From: Bacteriovorax sp. | GTDB lineage: Bacteria > Bdellovibrionota > Bacteriovoracia > Bacteriovoracales > Bacteriovoracaceae | Assembly (NCBI GenBank): GCA_014377485.1 | Contig: JACMPM010000033.1 | Span: 1 to 38,753 of the forward strand | Direction: 5' to 3' | Length of the DNA stretch: 38,753 bases | Program-made: the position numbers and the translations under genes | Notes under the pieces: model-generated | Database searches by the model: none | Seen by the model: only the letters and a program-made list of their open reading frames with translations | Told to the model about the DNA's origin: nothing | In this document: one piece after another, positions 27,343-35,609 of the stretch | Layout of the letters: each line of letters opens with the position of its first letter | Position numbering within the stretch: the stretch's first letter is position 1

Positions 27343-27509
27343 GAACAGTTGTAAAAAGAAATGAAACAGATGCCAGTGCTAAAGTTTATATTTAATTTTT
27401 TATAAATACCTCCATTTAAGGCTATCTATAGCATAGTATTTTGCGATTCTATCGTTAGGGTTTAGTTAGAGCATTTTAACTTATAAAAAATTCAAGGGTT
27501 ATTTCAAGT

Positions 27510-28574
27510 TTAATCGAAGAAGGCTTTCATTAAGTCGGCACAGCCGATGTGTAACTTTCTAAGAATTTTATTCTTAATCGTTAATTTAATAAATTGTCTA
27601 AGGATCTTATCCCCATTTTCATCATGCATAAGTTCAGGATGAAATTGAAATGTAAATCCCAAACCATTTAAAAATTCAAGAGCCTCAACGATTGGTTGAT
27701 TGTCTAGACTAGATCCAATGATTTTATATACTGAATCACCCTCATGAACAAAAACTGCTTGATGATGAAATGAATTAACCAACAGTTTATCTTTATCAAA
27801 TGCACTGAAGACTTCACTAGAATCATCGATATTGATTAAGTGGTGACCGTTTAAATGGATTTCAGAGGCGTGTTCTTCAATTTGAATGTCTTGAGTAAGT
27901 TTCTTGTGATTGGCAACAGCACACATTTGATGCCCTCTGCATATTCCGAAATTCATTCCTTGCTTAGCCTCAATAAACTGTCTGACAAATTTAAGTTCAC
28001 TCACGTCCCTTTTTCTCACAATATTTCGGGCATAAGATTTTTTTTCGCCATAAAGATAAGGATCAATATCGTCACCACCAAGGATTAACTGAGCATCGAA
28101 TAAACTTATCAATTTTTCTCTAAATTCTTTTGATTCTTTTGCATCTAAGGTTAAATCGTGAACTACCGGAAGAACAAAAACTTCAGCTCCAATCGCCTCG
28201 AGCCTTTTTATGACATTAGCGACCCCATTGCCATGGGGTGGTTTATAGAGAGCATCTAGTTCATTGGTGACAACAACAAATCGTGGTTTGTCGTTTATTG
28301 CTGGCTCAAGGGATTTAAAAATACCTCGCTCATGAGTAAGTTTTCCTTCTCTAATTAGGTCTTGAATTTCGCTTTCTTCAAAAAGCCCTTGAAGAGATTT
28401 TGTTTCTTGAATTTTTTTAAAATATTCCTCAATAGCCTCTTGTCTCGTCTGGTCATCTTTTTTAGGAAATATGATTGGAGCAGAGCCGGGAGACTGTCTC
28501 CACAAAAAGGGCTCAGCTCCATAACTTAGAGTATGGAGAAGCCCAAAGATAATAAAAGTAATTATATGTTTCAT
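27510..28574 (-). CDS. Exported class I glutamine amidotransferase-like (peptidase C26/PuuD-type) protein
   Basis: The 354-residue protein has a signal peptide (KHIITFIIFGLLHTLSYGA) and a 70-residue charged linker. A GATase-I fold follows: LGGDDIDPYLYG (residues 165-176), nucleophile Cys212 in GICRGHQ, and His312/Glu314 in FQFHPE. PuuD/C26 enzymes hydrolyse gamma-glutamyl bonds in the cytoplasm; export here suggests a target in the periplasm, such as gamma-glutamyl peptides or cell-wall fragments. The substrate is unknown. The next gene upstream also encodes an exported protein of hydrolase fold. Confidence 0.85.
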   Translation of the reverse strand: MKHIITFIIFGLLHTLSYGAEPFLWRQSPGSAPIIFPKKDDQTRQEAIEEYFKKIQETKSLQGLFEESEIQDLIREGKLTHERGIFKSLEPAINDKPRFVVVTNELDALYKPPHGNGVANVIKRLEAIGAEVFVLPVVHDLTLDAKESKEFREKLISLFDAQLILGGDDIDPYLYGEKKSYARNIVRKRDVSELKFVRQFIEAKQGMNFGICRGHQMCAVANHKKLTQDIQIEEHASEIHLNGHHLINIDDSSEVFSAFDKDKLLVNSFHHQAVFVHEGDSVYKIIGSSLDNQPIVEALEFLNGLGFTFQFHPELMHDENGDKILRQFIKLTIKNKILRKLHIGCADLMKAFFD

Positions 28575-28736
28575 AGCTATTGGGAGTTAGTTGCAAGCAA
28601 TATGCCGAGCTTTCTCTATTGTTCTTAGGCAATTAGAGTGACTCCTCTGTTGAAAATATTTGATTTTGTAGAAATATTAAACACTACCAGTAAATTGTAT
28701 CATGCTGAGGTTATCGTTTTCGGGTGATCCTAAGAC

Positions 28737-30086
28737 TTAGAAAAACTTTTTAAGTCGGCTCGGTAGTGTTTCAAATGAGAGCAACTCAATATCCTTTTGA
28801 CGTGTGCCTGCAATATCTAAAATCATCTTAAAAGGAGTATTCTTCTGAAAAAGAATTTCTACGATGTCCGAAGGATAAATCGTTAAATGCCCCATTCTCT
28901 CTCTCGTTGGAAATTCATCAGTGTTATAAATTAAAAAAATCAGCTCAGTGAAAAGTAATTTATTTAATTTTAGAACATCAAAAGTATAATTATATTTTTT
29001 CCCAAGTTGCTCCACTCCAATTTTTAATTGAGCGGATACGTTTACGTGATCATCTAGTTCCCCGTCTCGTCTCATGACTAAAACTTCATCAGTATAGAGG
29101 AAATGTTCAAAGTCATTTAGCTGTACACCATTTCTAGTGGTATCTAGAATAACTTTGCCATCCATGATTTCTTTTTGATGAGGAACGATGCTCGGATCAT
29201 TCCACATTCCAATTTCCACTAATTGCTCTTTTGTTCCGATGTAAATTGCCCCGTGATCATAGTGTCCAGGAACGGCCATTCCCGCAAAAACAAATGGGGA
29301 ACTGCACATCACTATATCCATGGGTCTTAAAGTCTTTCTTAGCAGCTCCAAAGCTTTGTTGTTCTGGTGTAGATGACCATTTCTTAAGCGTTTATTTCCG
29401 GTCATTCTGGTTAAAAATGAATTGGTGTATCCTACAGTTCCATTTATGGCCCCAAAAAATGAATCTACAAAAACGTGGTTGCTGAAATTTAAATCTTTTT
29501 GATCAATCTTTTTATCAGCAATCAATTTGAATAATGATTCATCTCCAGAATTTCCAATTGAATCTAACGAATTAAAAAATTTATCGTTATTTGAAAGATC
29601 ATTGATATATTCCAGCTCATCACGCCATTCATGTGCATGGTCTTCCAGAACTATACTTTTCAATGAAGCTTTTAGGATTCGACGAAGTTGTCTATTTGAG
29701 TGATAGAATGTTTTAAAAAAAGTTTGTGCTTGGTTTAGTAAAACTACTTTTGCGGCTGTTTGAGTTAAGTCTTCCTGATTTTTTTCCGTAAGAACAATCA
29801 GAGCGCGAAAAATTTTCTGATTTATGACCAGGGTTTCTTTCAGGGCATAGACTTCGGCACCAATAAAGTTTTTATTATTAGTAAATTTTGAAATTAGATT
29901 TTGGCCGAATGGAATATTTTTCTGATTAAATTCATCAGCTAAAATAGAGAGCTCTAAGACTTGAGCTGAGGCTGCACCAATTCGGTTTTCAATAGAAGAT
30001 AAATTCTGTCTATATTCGACTGTGTCGAATGCCTGTAGGATTGAGCAAAAACTCATTAGAGTCATAATTAAAAATATATTTTTCAT
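28737..30086 (-). CDS. Exported YiiX-like permuted NlpC/P60 protein, nucleophile apparently lost
   Basis: The protein is about 449 residues. After a signal peptide comes a helical region (25-230), then a domain of the YiiX/permuted papain type: LRPMDIVMCSSPF, YDHGAIYIG with the expected His near residue 278-280, and a late KKYNYTFD followed by LLFTELIFLIY. In YiiX-type enzymes the last element is F/Y-C-[ST]-E-L, carrying the catalytic Cys; here that position is Phe. It may be a binding protein or pseudoenzyme, perhaps for peptidoglycan or lipid. The start is the ATG at 30086; a TTG two codons earlier is possible. No ribosome site stands out. Fold call is moderate. Confidence 0.65.
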   Translation of the reverse strand: MKNIFLIMTLMSFCSILQAFDTVEYRQNLSSIENRIGAASAQVLELSILADEFNQKNIPFGQNLISKFTNNKNFIGAEVYALKETLVINQKIFRALIVLTEKNQEDLTQTAAKVVLLNQAQTFFKTFYHSNRQLRRILKASLKSIVLEDHAHEWRDELEYINDLSNNDKFFNSLDSIGNSGDESLFKLIADKKIDQKDLNFSNHVFVDSFFGAINGTVGYTNSFLTRMTGNKRLRNGHLHQNNKALELLRKTLRPMDIVMCSSPFVFAGMAVPGHYDHGAIYIGTKEQLVEIGMWNDPSIVPHQKEIMDGKVILDTTRNGVQLNDFEHFLYTDEVLVMRRDGELDDHVNVSAQLKIGVEQLGKKYNYTFDVLKLNKLLFTELIFLIYNTDEFPTRERMGHLTIYPSDIVEILFQKNTPFKMILDIAGTRQKDIELLSFETLPSRLKKFF

Positions 30087-30144
30087 TTGCAAATTGTAGA
30101 TGATGTAAGATTTTTCTCAACCAAAAGCCAAATGGTATGTAAAA

Positions 30145-30267
30145 ATGACCTGCTTATTAGCCCAATTTTTGTGCCTCTTGCTTAATTTAAGCGCCCAAGG
30201 ATTACCAACTGGAGCATTCATTCTTGCTTCAAAAATGAAATATCTTTCTTGTATTCATCCGTTTTGA
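30145..30267 (+). CDS. Possible short secreted-protein remnant
   Basis: A 40-codon frame starts with a signal-peptide-like stretch (TCLLAQFLCLLLNLSAQG) and stops early in a region without other genes. It lacks a good ribosome site. It might be the 5' end of a broken exported-protein gene. Weak. Confidence 0.2.
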   Translation: MTCLLAQFLCLLLNLSAQGLPTGAFILASKMKYLSCIHPF

Positions 30268-30332
30268 ATATCAGTGCACCATTTTTAAAGTAAGTTCGGC
30301 TTAATGAATACTCAAAACAATGGAGGCAAGAT

Positions 30333-31013
30333 TTGAAAAGTTTATTTTATTGTATGGTCGTTATTTCTTTATGCAGTTGTGGTCGTTCTGCAAACTCAGA
30401 ACACCAAGAACAATCAGCTCAAGCGCAATTGATTAGTCAAAGTGCAGAGCAATTTAGCTTACCTAAATTAAACTTGCACAGAGTTGTGACAATTGACAAC
30501 AACGTTACTTCTTTCTATGAAGACATGACTATTAACTCAAAAAAAGAAGATGTAGTTTTGGGGGATAATGCCTTTTACATTATGATTAATGAAAATACAT
30601 TTCCTTCATTTAATGAAGTGCATTTAAATTTTTATAACAAGACGAAGGTTCGTAATATTTTTTATATTGATACCCAAAATTCGCCCCTACGGCCAATTGA
30701 AATAAGTAAAGAGAATTTACAAGGGATGAAATTGAAAGAAGTAACAGAATTTTATAAAGACGGACTAGTTTGGGGTAAACACAATCAGGACAATCCCGAA
30801 AACGACATGTTGAATAAGGCATACGTAGTTAGAACTGAAGAAATACAACTTAAAGGAAATGTAGAGTTTAAATCTCAATCAATGTATTTAATCTGGATTG
30901 AATGCTTCGGTGATATTAAGGCAGTCAATGATTATGCTTATTCGTGCAGCAAGTACAATTTGAAATTTCATTATAAATTATTAGATTATTCTTTGAACTC
31001 TAATAAAATTTAA
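30333..31013 (+). CDS. Predicted lipoprotein of unknown function
   Basis: The 226-residue product begins with a lipoprotein signal peptide; SLCSCG places the lipidated Cys at residue 16. The mature part has a Ser/Gln/Glu-rich linker and then a beta-rich domain with two later cysteines (IECFGD and YSCSKY). I do not recognise the family. The start is a TTG at 30333, chosen because GGAGG lies seven bases before it. A strong terminator follows the stop codon. Confidence 0.75.
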   Translation: MKSLFYCMVVISLCSCGRSANSEHQEQSAQAQLISQSAEQFSLPKLNLHRVVTIDNNVTSFYEDMTINSKKEDVVLGDNAFYIMINENTFPSFNEVHLNFYNKTKVRNIFYIDTQNSPLRPIEISKENLQGMKLKEVTEFYKDGLVWGKHNQDNPENDMLNKAYVVRTEEIQLKGNVEFKSQSMYLIWIECFGDIKAVNDYAYSCSKYNLKFHYKLLDYSLNSNKI

Positions 31014-31018
31014 GAAGC

Positions 31019-31058
31019 AAGAAGAGGAGATCATAAATGTGCATCTCCTCTTCTTTTT
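31019..31058 (+). terminator. Intrinsic terminator after the lipoprotein gene
   Basis: AGAAGAGGAGAT and ATCTCCTCTTCT form a perfect 12-base stem with an 11-base loop, followed by a T-rich tail (TTTTCTTCTTT). It starts six bases after the lipoprotein stop codon. Confidence 0.9.
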
Positions 31059-31181
31059 CTTCTTTAACCATCGAGTCAAAACTTCGGTAATATTTTATTA
31101 AAAAGTTGTTACATAATGGAATGGAGTCCACCTTGGCAAAAGTAAAAAAAACCAAAAGCACTAGCAACAACTTTTTCATAG

Positions 31182-31382
31182 TTGCGTGTCCAAGCAACAG
31201 AATCATTAGACCATGAAAACGCAAATCTGAATGCTTGTCACAAGCTTTTCAAGTTAGTGGAAGGTAAATCAATCATGCTAGTGGAGTATGCTCGTGAAAT
31301 GATTTACGCTGAAGAGATGCATTTGGGTGAAGAGGATAAGATGCTCCTTAAACCGGGTGATGTGGGTGTGTTTAAAATCTAG
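31182..31382 (+). CDS. Possible 66-residue protein or gene remnant
   Basis: The frame opens right after a TAG and has only a TTG start without a ribosome site. It reads plausibly as protein (CHKLFKLVEGKSIMLVEYAR, then LLKPGDVGVFKI) and ends 14 bases before a convergent gene. It may be the surviving 3' end of a gene whose 5' part has been lost. No family recognised. Confidence 0.3.
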   Translation: MRVQATESLDHENANLNACHKLFKLVEGKSIMLVEYAREMIYAEEMHLGEEDKMLLKPGDVGVFKI

Positions 31383-31396
31383 TATTGCTGCTGATA

Positions 31397-32047
31397 TCAA
31401 ATATTATCTAAGATTTGCCTTATATTTTCTGGTGAGCTGGAATTAGGTATTGGGTATAATGAGTCCTGATCTTTTGATTCAGAAGCTTGAAGCTTCTGAA
31501 TCAAAAGATCTTTTTGTTTGTTTTGGATAGTATCAAGATACATAGCAATGAAAGTTAAGAAGATAATTAAAATACTATTTGCGATTTTTAGTATTTTAAA
31601 TTGTGCAATATCTCTTTCATTAACTGCTTCACGTTTTGCAATGTCTTCCAGAAGGTTATTATTGACCACTCGTTGTAACTTATCTAATTCATTTATCATA
31701 TCACTTGGATCGGGAGATGACTGATTCTTTAAATGTTCCCACTTTTGTTTAATACTATCTAATCTTGGAAGTTTTTCTCCAGTAAGCTGTTGTTCAAATC
31801 TAATCAGATCTTCATCAATTTCCTGGATTTTGGCTCCGGAAAACACCTGTCTTTTTGGATTATTATTTAAAGTCTCTTTGATTTTCAATTCAAGATCATC
31901 AAGCTTAAATCTATCTTGAGCCACTCGAATAGTTTTTGTATTGTTTAAGGTCAGAACACTTAATGAATTAAATGATTTGGAGATCATAAAAAGCAATAGA
32001 ATCACACCGAGGTATAAAGTGGTTTTGAGGAAGGAGCTTTTATTCAT
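31397..32047 (-). CDS. Two-helix membrane protein with periplasmic coiled coil (sensor-like, no output domain)
   Basis: The 216-residue protein has a membrane helix at 8-24, a periplasmic helical/coiled-coil region (35-150) and a second helix at about 152-171, then 45 cytoplasmic residues. This is the layout of the input half of chemoreceptors or histidine kinases, but no signalling domain follows. It could be a truncated receptor, or a regulator acting through partner proteins. The cytoplasmic tail is partly encoded by a 43-base palindrome (31468-31510). Not a family I recognise. Confidence 0.65.
   Translation of the reverse strand: MNKSSFLKTTLYLGVILLLFMISKSFNSLSVLTLNNTKTIRVAQDRFKLDDLELKIKETLNNNPKRQVFSGAKIQEIDEDLIRFEQQLTGEKLPRLDSIKQKWEHLKNQSSPDPSDMINELDKLQRVVNNNLLEDIAKREAVNERDIAQFKILKIANSILIIFLTFIAMYLDTIQNKQKDLLIQKLQASESKDQDSLYPIPNSSSPENIRQILDNI
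31468..31510. repeat. 43-base perfect palindrome inside a coding sequence
   Basis: The arms 31468-31488 (starts GATCTTTTGATTC) and 31490-31510 are perfect 21-base complements around a single G. On the plus strand TTTTTGTTTG follows, so it could act as a terminator for plus-strand transcription from the 31182 side. On the minus strand it encodes cytoplasmic-tail residues of the two-helix protein. A recent fold-back duplication could also have made it. Confidence 0.9.
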
Positions 32048-32133
32048 GTTATAAACCTGGACCTATTTTTTCCCATTTAAATCAATAAAAAGCTTACACA
32101 AATATCATTACAAGAAAAATACTAAAAAAATAT

Positions 32134-32322
32134 ATGTTTAATAGAAATATATTTTTCCCGGATAAAGTGTCTTGGCACGAGGTAGAGCAACAAGAATATT
32201 TTATTTCTGTGTTATTTTGTTCTACACCTCTCGATTACTTCGTTCCTACTAAAATATCGGGTGTTAGTCCATGCATGGAGATAGATAAAAAATGTTATTG
32301 CACTCTTGGAACCAATACATGA
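32134..32322 (+). CDS. Uncertain 62-residue protein, ending in a hairpin
   Basis: The frame from an ATG at 32134 encodes a Cys-containing small protein (PCMEIDKKCYC near the end) with no ribosome site and no recognised family. Its TGA lies in a perfect hairpin (ATGAAGTTT-CTAA-AAACTTCAT, 32319-32340). It is the only candidate gene in 32048-32350, which otherwise must hold the promoter of the minus-strand gene ending at 31397. Could be spurious. Confidence 0.25.
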   Translation: MFNRNIFFPDKVSWHEVEQQEYFISVLFCSTPLDYFVPTKISGVSPCMEIDKKCYCTLGTNT

Positions 32323-32351
32323 AGTTTCTAAAAACTTCATTAAAAGTACTT

Positions 32352-32442
32352 CAGTTCGAGACATCAACTTGGGTCGTCTTGCAGTATTTTGAAATTGTGG
32401 AACTTTTTAAATGGCGTATCCTAGTGAATGACTTTCGAACTG
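32352..32442. repeat. Cassette-boundary element A (bulged inverted repeat)
   Basis: The outer arms CAGTTCGA (32352-32359) and TCGAACTG (32435-32442) are perfect complements. Further pairing with bulges continues inward (CAT/ATG, then GG/CC). The core 32367-32416 (ACTTGGGTCGTCTTGCA onward to AAATGGCG) matches element B at 48 of 50 bases. The segment 32411-32450 matches element C and contains the methyltransferase stop codon. It lies directly downstream of that gene. Confidence 0.8.
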
Positions 32443-32447
32443 CTTGC

Positions 32448-33191
32448 CTAAATACTCAATACCAAACGAAGCATCCAAGGATCAGTAGCCTTTTGTTTAT
32501 CAAGAGACTCGGAGAGAACTTTGAACCCAGCTTCTATAATCTCTTCCATAACTTTAGTAGGTGGATAAATTCGTCGTTGAGCACACCATTTCTGACCATC
32601 AATTTCAATAATTCCAAGATAATTATTAGAATTGGTTTTATGCCAAAGAATATGATCGTTATCGAAGCGTAGTGTGTCTGTACCGCCAGTCGCAACAGTG
32701 TCAACTCCTAGAACCATCGTATCTAAAATAAAAATTCCATCTGTATTTAAAATCTTCTTGACGCCATCTAAAACGAGCTTTCGATCGTCTTCAAAAACGA
32801 TACAATGAAGACAGTGGCTGTCGTAAACGATATCAAATTTTTCTTCTAGTTGATTCAGCAGAAGTAGATCGTAAACTTTAAATCGAATATTAAGTTTTTG
32901 TGCTTTTGCAAGCTCATTAGCTAATTCAATTGCAGTTTCGGAAATATCAATACCAGTAACGTTGAAACCTAATTGAGATAAAGTAAAAGCAGTTGTTCCA
33001 GTTCCACAACCTAAGTCTAGGGCATATTTACCATTAGGATTCTTGCTCCACTTATATATAGATTGTTTCAAGAAGTCATGAGTCTCTGATGAGTTTAACT
33101 CTTCTAATGTTTTTATATTTCCCCAGCCGACATGGCCTTTTTCCTTGATGATTTTGTAGGCTGACTCATGAGCGTGGTAATAAGATTTCAT
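32448..33191 (-). CDS. SAM-dependent class I methyltransferase
   Basis: The 247-residue cytoplasmic enzyme has motif I ALDLGCGTGTTAF (about residues 57-69), the acidic loop VTGIDISETAIELA, motif IV-like FDIVYDSHCLHCI and a post-motif ILNTDGIFILDTMV. It resembles the TehB/UbiE-like small-molecule methyltransferases; the substrate is unknown. Direct repeats A and B flank it on both sides, and its stop codon lies within the repeat A boundary. This suggests it entered, or can leave, as a discrete unit. Confidence 0.85.
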   Translation of the reverse strand: MKSYYHAHESAYKIIKEKGHVGWGNIKTLEELNSSETHDFLKQSIYKWSKNPNGKYALDLGCGTGTTAFTLSQLGFNVTGIDISETAIELANELAKAQKLNIRFKVYDLLLLNQLEEKFDIVYDSHCLHCIVFEDDRKLVLDGVKKILNTDGIFILDTMVLGVDTVATGGTDTLRFDNDHILWHKTNSNNYLGIIEIDGQKWCAQRRIYPPTKVMEEIIEAGFKVLSESLDKQKATDPWMLRLVLSI

Positions 33192-33254
33192 GCAGATTTT
33201 CTCTAGTGATTTAAATTCATTTTAAAAAGTTTAGATGATTAATGTTTGATTGAA

Positions 33255-33341
33255 AAGTTCGAACCATTACTTGGGTCGTCTTGCAATATTTTGAAATTGT
33301 GTAACTTTTTAAATGGCGCTTACTGCGGGCATGGTATACTT
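33255..33341. repeat. Cassette-boundary element B (bulged inverted repeat)
   Basis: The core 33269-33318 matches element A at 48 of 50 bases in the same orientation. The left arm reads AAGTTCGAACCAT (33255-33267). The right side carries ATGGTATACTT, so ACCAT/ATGGT and AAGT/ACTT can pair around a small internal loop. It lies between the M3 peptidase stop and the methyltransferase start. Confidence 0.78.
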
Positions 33342-33402
33342 TCCTGGTATTAGCTCCCCTTCAAGGCTATTCGAAGCCAAAATCAAAACTTCTTTTCATA
33401 CT

Positions 33403-35109
33403 CTATAGCCCAAGCTCATTTTCAAGTCTTGTTGCCAAAGGTGCAATGACTTCTTCACCAAAACTAAGCGTCGTTCCAAATAACTCATAAATTTCAGGAA
33501 CTGTTTTAGATGCAGCTGCACTACATCCTTTTTTATAGCTATCAATGCCATCTGATGGATTCGCCTTATATCGATCCCAAATTGTAAGTGCGAGCAGTTC
33601 ACTAATTGAATAATCAATTAGGTAAAAAGGCATTTGAAGAATGTGCAAAAACTGCCATTCAATTTTAGCAAGCCTGTCTTCGTAACCGTCAAAATCTAAG
33701 CCTTCATTATAAATACGATTTAACTCTATCCACTTTTCTCTACGCATTTGACTGCTATGTCCTGGGTTTGCATATAACCAGTGCTGAAACTCATCTCCTC
33801 GAGCGCAGCTAGAAAATAAACCTATTATATTTTTTAACTTATCTTCTTTAATTCTTTTGCACTGATCAATACCTAGATACTCACTCATTTTTTCTAGACC
33901 TATGTATTCCATACTCATAGATCCTGCTTCGGCAACTTCAGATGTACAATTTTGAAGTGCATAAGGCTCAACATCTTTACCTAGAAAATAATGGAAACAG
34001 TGGCCAAGTTCATGGAGCAATACCATTAAGTCTGACGACAGACCAACACCATTATAAAAAACAGAGGCCTGTTCAAAAATGGGATACATCACCATATATC
34101 CACCAGGTGCTTTATTTTCCCTAGAGTCTAAGTCGAGCAGATTATTTTCTCTAATTTTACAAAAGTAAGTATATAGTTCGCCATCGATAGCTTTAATGAT
34201 TTTGCTAGTCCCTTCTATTAAAGAGTCACTATCACCTTTTTCATAAATTTTTAAAGGCTCTCGACCTTCAACATCTACCCCCAGATCGTAAGGCTTTACT
34301 GAATCTAAATTAAGACTTTTTTTTCTTTGTTCTAAAAGCTTTTTTCTTAGAGGAAGAATATGCTTTTTAACTGCATTATGAAAATCAAAGCAATGAGATG
34401 GTCCCCAATCGAAACGTCGTAATTCTTTGAAGCGATAATCAGTGTAAGTATTAAACCCTGCATTTTTAGCAAGCTGCTGTCTCAAAGATAATAATTGATC
34501 AAATTTTTCATCAATAATATCTGCAACTGCTAATTCAGCAATCTTGAGGCATTCATATGACTCTTTTCTTATTTGGCGATCAGGCGACTTCAAAAAAGGA
34601 TAAATAGCTGGCAATGGAATTTCTTCGCCTTTCCAGTTAACGACTAACTTACCCTGAATTTCGGTAATCTCCATTGAAATTTTATCAATCTCTTTATGAA
34701 TCTCAATATTTTCTGTACAAAAAATATCCATTTCATTCTTTTGATTTCTTCGAAGAATATTATAAGGTGCGCTTAACTTCTGAGCTACAACAGATTCAAG
34801 AAATTTCTTATTTAACTTTTCGTCATATTCTCTGTTAATTGGAGATATGACTTGTTCAAAATGCTCCTTTCTTTTCTTTTTCTCTTCATTCGCTACATCT
34901 GTTGTCATCAAAAAATAACTTTCGGCCATCTCATTAACTGTATATTTCTCAATGATATCTCTTTGTCTCTGAAACTGTAAAACCAACTCTGCTGTAGACA
35001 TGTCCATTAGAAGTAAGTCTTCATATATCTTTTTTAATTGGTTTTCATCTGTGATGGAAATTTTTTTTAGTGATTCAAATTTTTCAAATGGATTTAATAA
35101 TTTTTTCAT
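33403..35109 (-). CDS. M3-family zinc oligopeptidase (oligoendopeptidase F-like)
   Basis: The 568-residue cytoplasmic enzyme carries the gluzincin motif HELGH (366-370) in VLLHELGHCFHYFLG and the downstream Glu-containing SEVAEAGSMSMEY. It fits M3 oligoendopeptidases, which cut short peptides inside the cell. No signal peptide is present. The ATG follows AAAGG and lies only 13 bases after the end of the broken nucleotidyltransferase gene, so they share a transcript. It sits in the accessory block between element B and the decayed unit. Confidence 0.9.
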   Translation of the reverse strand: MKKLLNPFEKFESLKKISITDENQLKKIYEDLLLMDMSTAELVLQFQRQRDIIEKYTVNEMAESYFLMTTDVANEEKKKRKEHFEQVISPINREYDEKLNKKFLESVVAQKLSAPYNILRRNQKNEMDIFCTENIEIHKEIDKISMEITEIQGKLVVNWKGEEIPLPAIYPFLKSPDRQIRKESYECLKIAELAVADIIDEKFDQLLSLRQQLAKNAGFNTYTDYRFKELRRFDWGPSHCFDFHNAVKKHILPLRKKLLEQRKKSLNLDSVKPYDLGVDVEGREPLKIYEKGDSDSLIEGTSKIIKAIDGELYTYFCKIRENNLLDLDSRENKAPGGYMVMYPIFEQASVFYNGVGLSSDLMVLLHELGHCFHYFLGKDVEPYALQNCTSEVAEAGSMSMEYIGLEKMSEYLGIDQCKRIKEDKLKNIIGLFSSCARGDEFQHWLYANPGHSSQMRREKWIELNRIYNEGLDFDGYEDRLAKIEWQFLHILQMPFYLIDYSISELLALTIWDRYKANPSDGIDSYKKGCSAAASKTVPEIYELFGTTLSFGEEVIAPLATRLENELGL

Positions 35110-35122
35110 TTTTACCTTTTAT

Positions 35123-35609
35123 TTATTTTTTAACTGCTGCCTTAAGCTCTACAAAAGTATTTAAGTATTTCTCATTCTCGCTCCACTATCTTATTTTAGT
35201 CATATTTACAGGATGCTTCTGGGCTACAAATACGGCTTGATCAAAGTTATCTCTCGATTTAAAATACATGTAACCAGCAAGTCAATCACGAACACAATCT
35301 GTAGGAGAAAGAATTTTTATTTTTGTTCCTTCAAGGATCACTTCATCTGGCTTAATCTTATTATCGTCACCAATCTCTAAAAAACTCGAAGGAAATTCTA
35401 CAAACAAATGTTTGCAGTCTGGATGCTCATAATGCCTTCCACTTTTTTTCATAAATCCTATTGTTTTCTTGAAATCTGGTAAATTCTTAACAAACATATC
35501 TAATAATGCAAAATCTAAATCTCCAGATTCATAAAGACCTTTAGAATAGATAGAAACAACAGCTTTTCCATAACTCCTTTTCCGTACATTCATTAAAATT
35601 TATTTTCAT
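35123..35609 (-). pseudogene. Decayed nucleotidyltransferase-fold gene (deletion/frameshift plus two stops)
   Basis: A start at 35609 gives MKINFNECTEKELWK, then the frame is lost. The family-like sequence resumes in another frame as AVVSIYSKGLYESGDLDF, with the S-G-D-L-D-F nucleotidyltransferase motif but without the preceding glycine pair, so a deletion with frameshift is likely. The frame runs through HYEHPDCKHLFVEF and LSPTDCVRD, meets TGA at 35282-35284, continues LAGYMYFKSRDNFDQAVFVA, meets TAG at 35186-35188, and resumes WSENEKYLNTF to a TAA at 35123. The PTD-V-DRLA / WS-E pattern is family-typical across both stops. Non-functional. Confidence 0.75.

Noticed and set aside
31000-31179. 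Minus-strand frame beginning with a signal-peptide-like MKKLLLVLLVFFTFA
   Set aside because: Its second half is the reverse of the lipoprotein terminator hairpin and it runs into the lipoprotein gene; at best a 5' fragment of a lost exported gene.
32352-32442. Classical integron attC site
   Set aside because: The bulged hairpin and its position fit, but the outer triplets run GTT...AAC rather than AAC...GTT and no GTTRRRY core is found; kept only as an attC-like hypothesis.
32292-32672. 126-codon plus-strand frame across element A and the methyltransferase 3' end
   Set aside because: It runs antisense to the clearly recognisable methyltransferase and across the repeat; the product has no family character or ribosome site.
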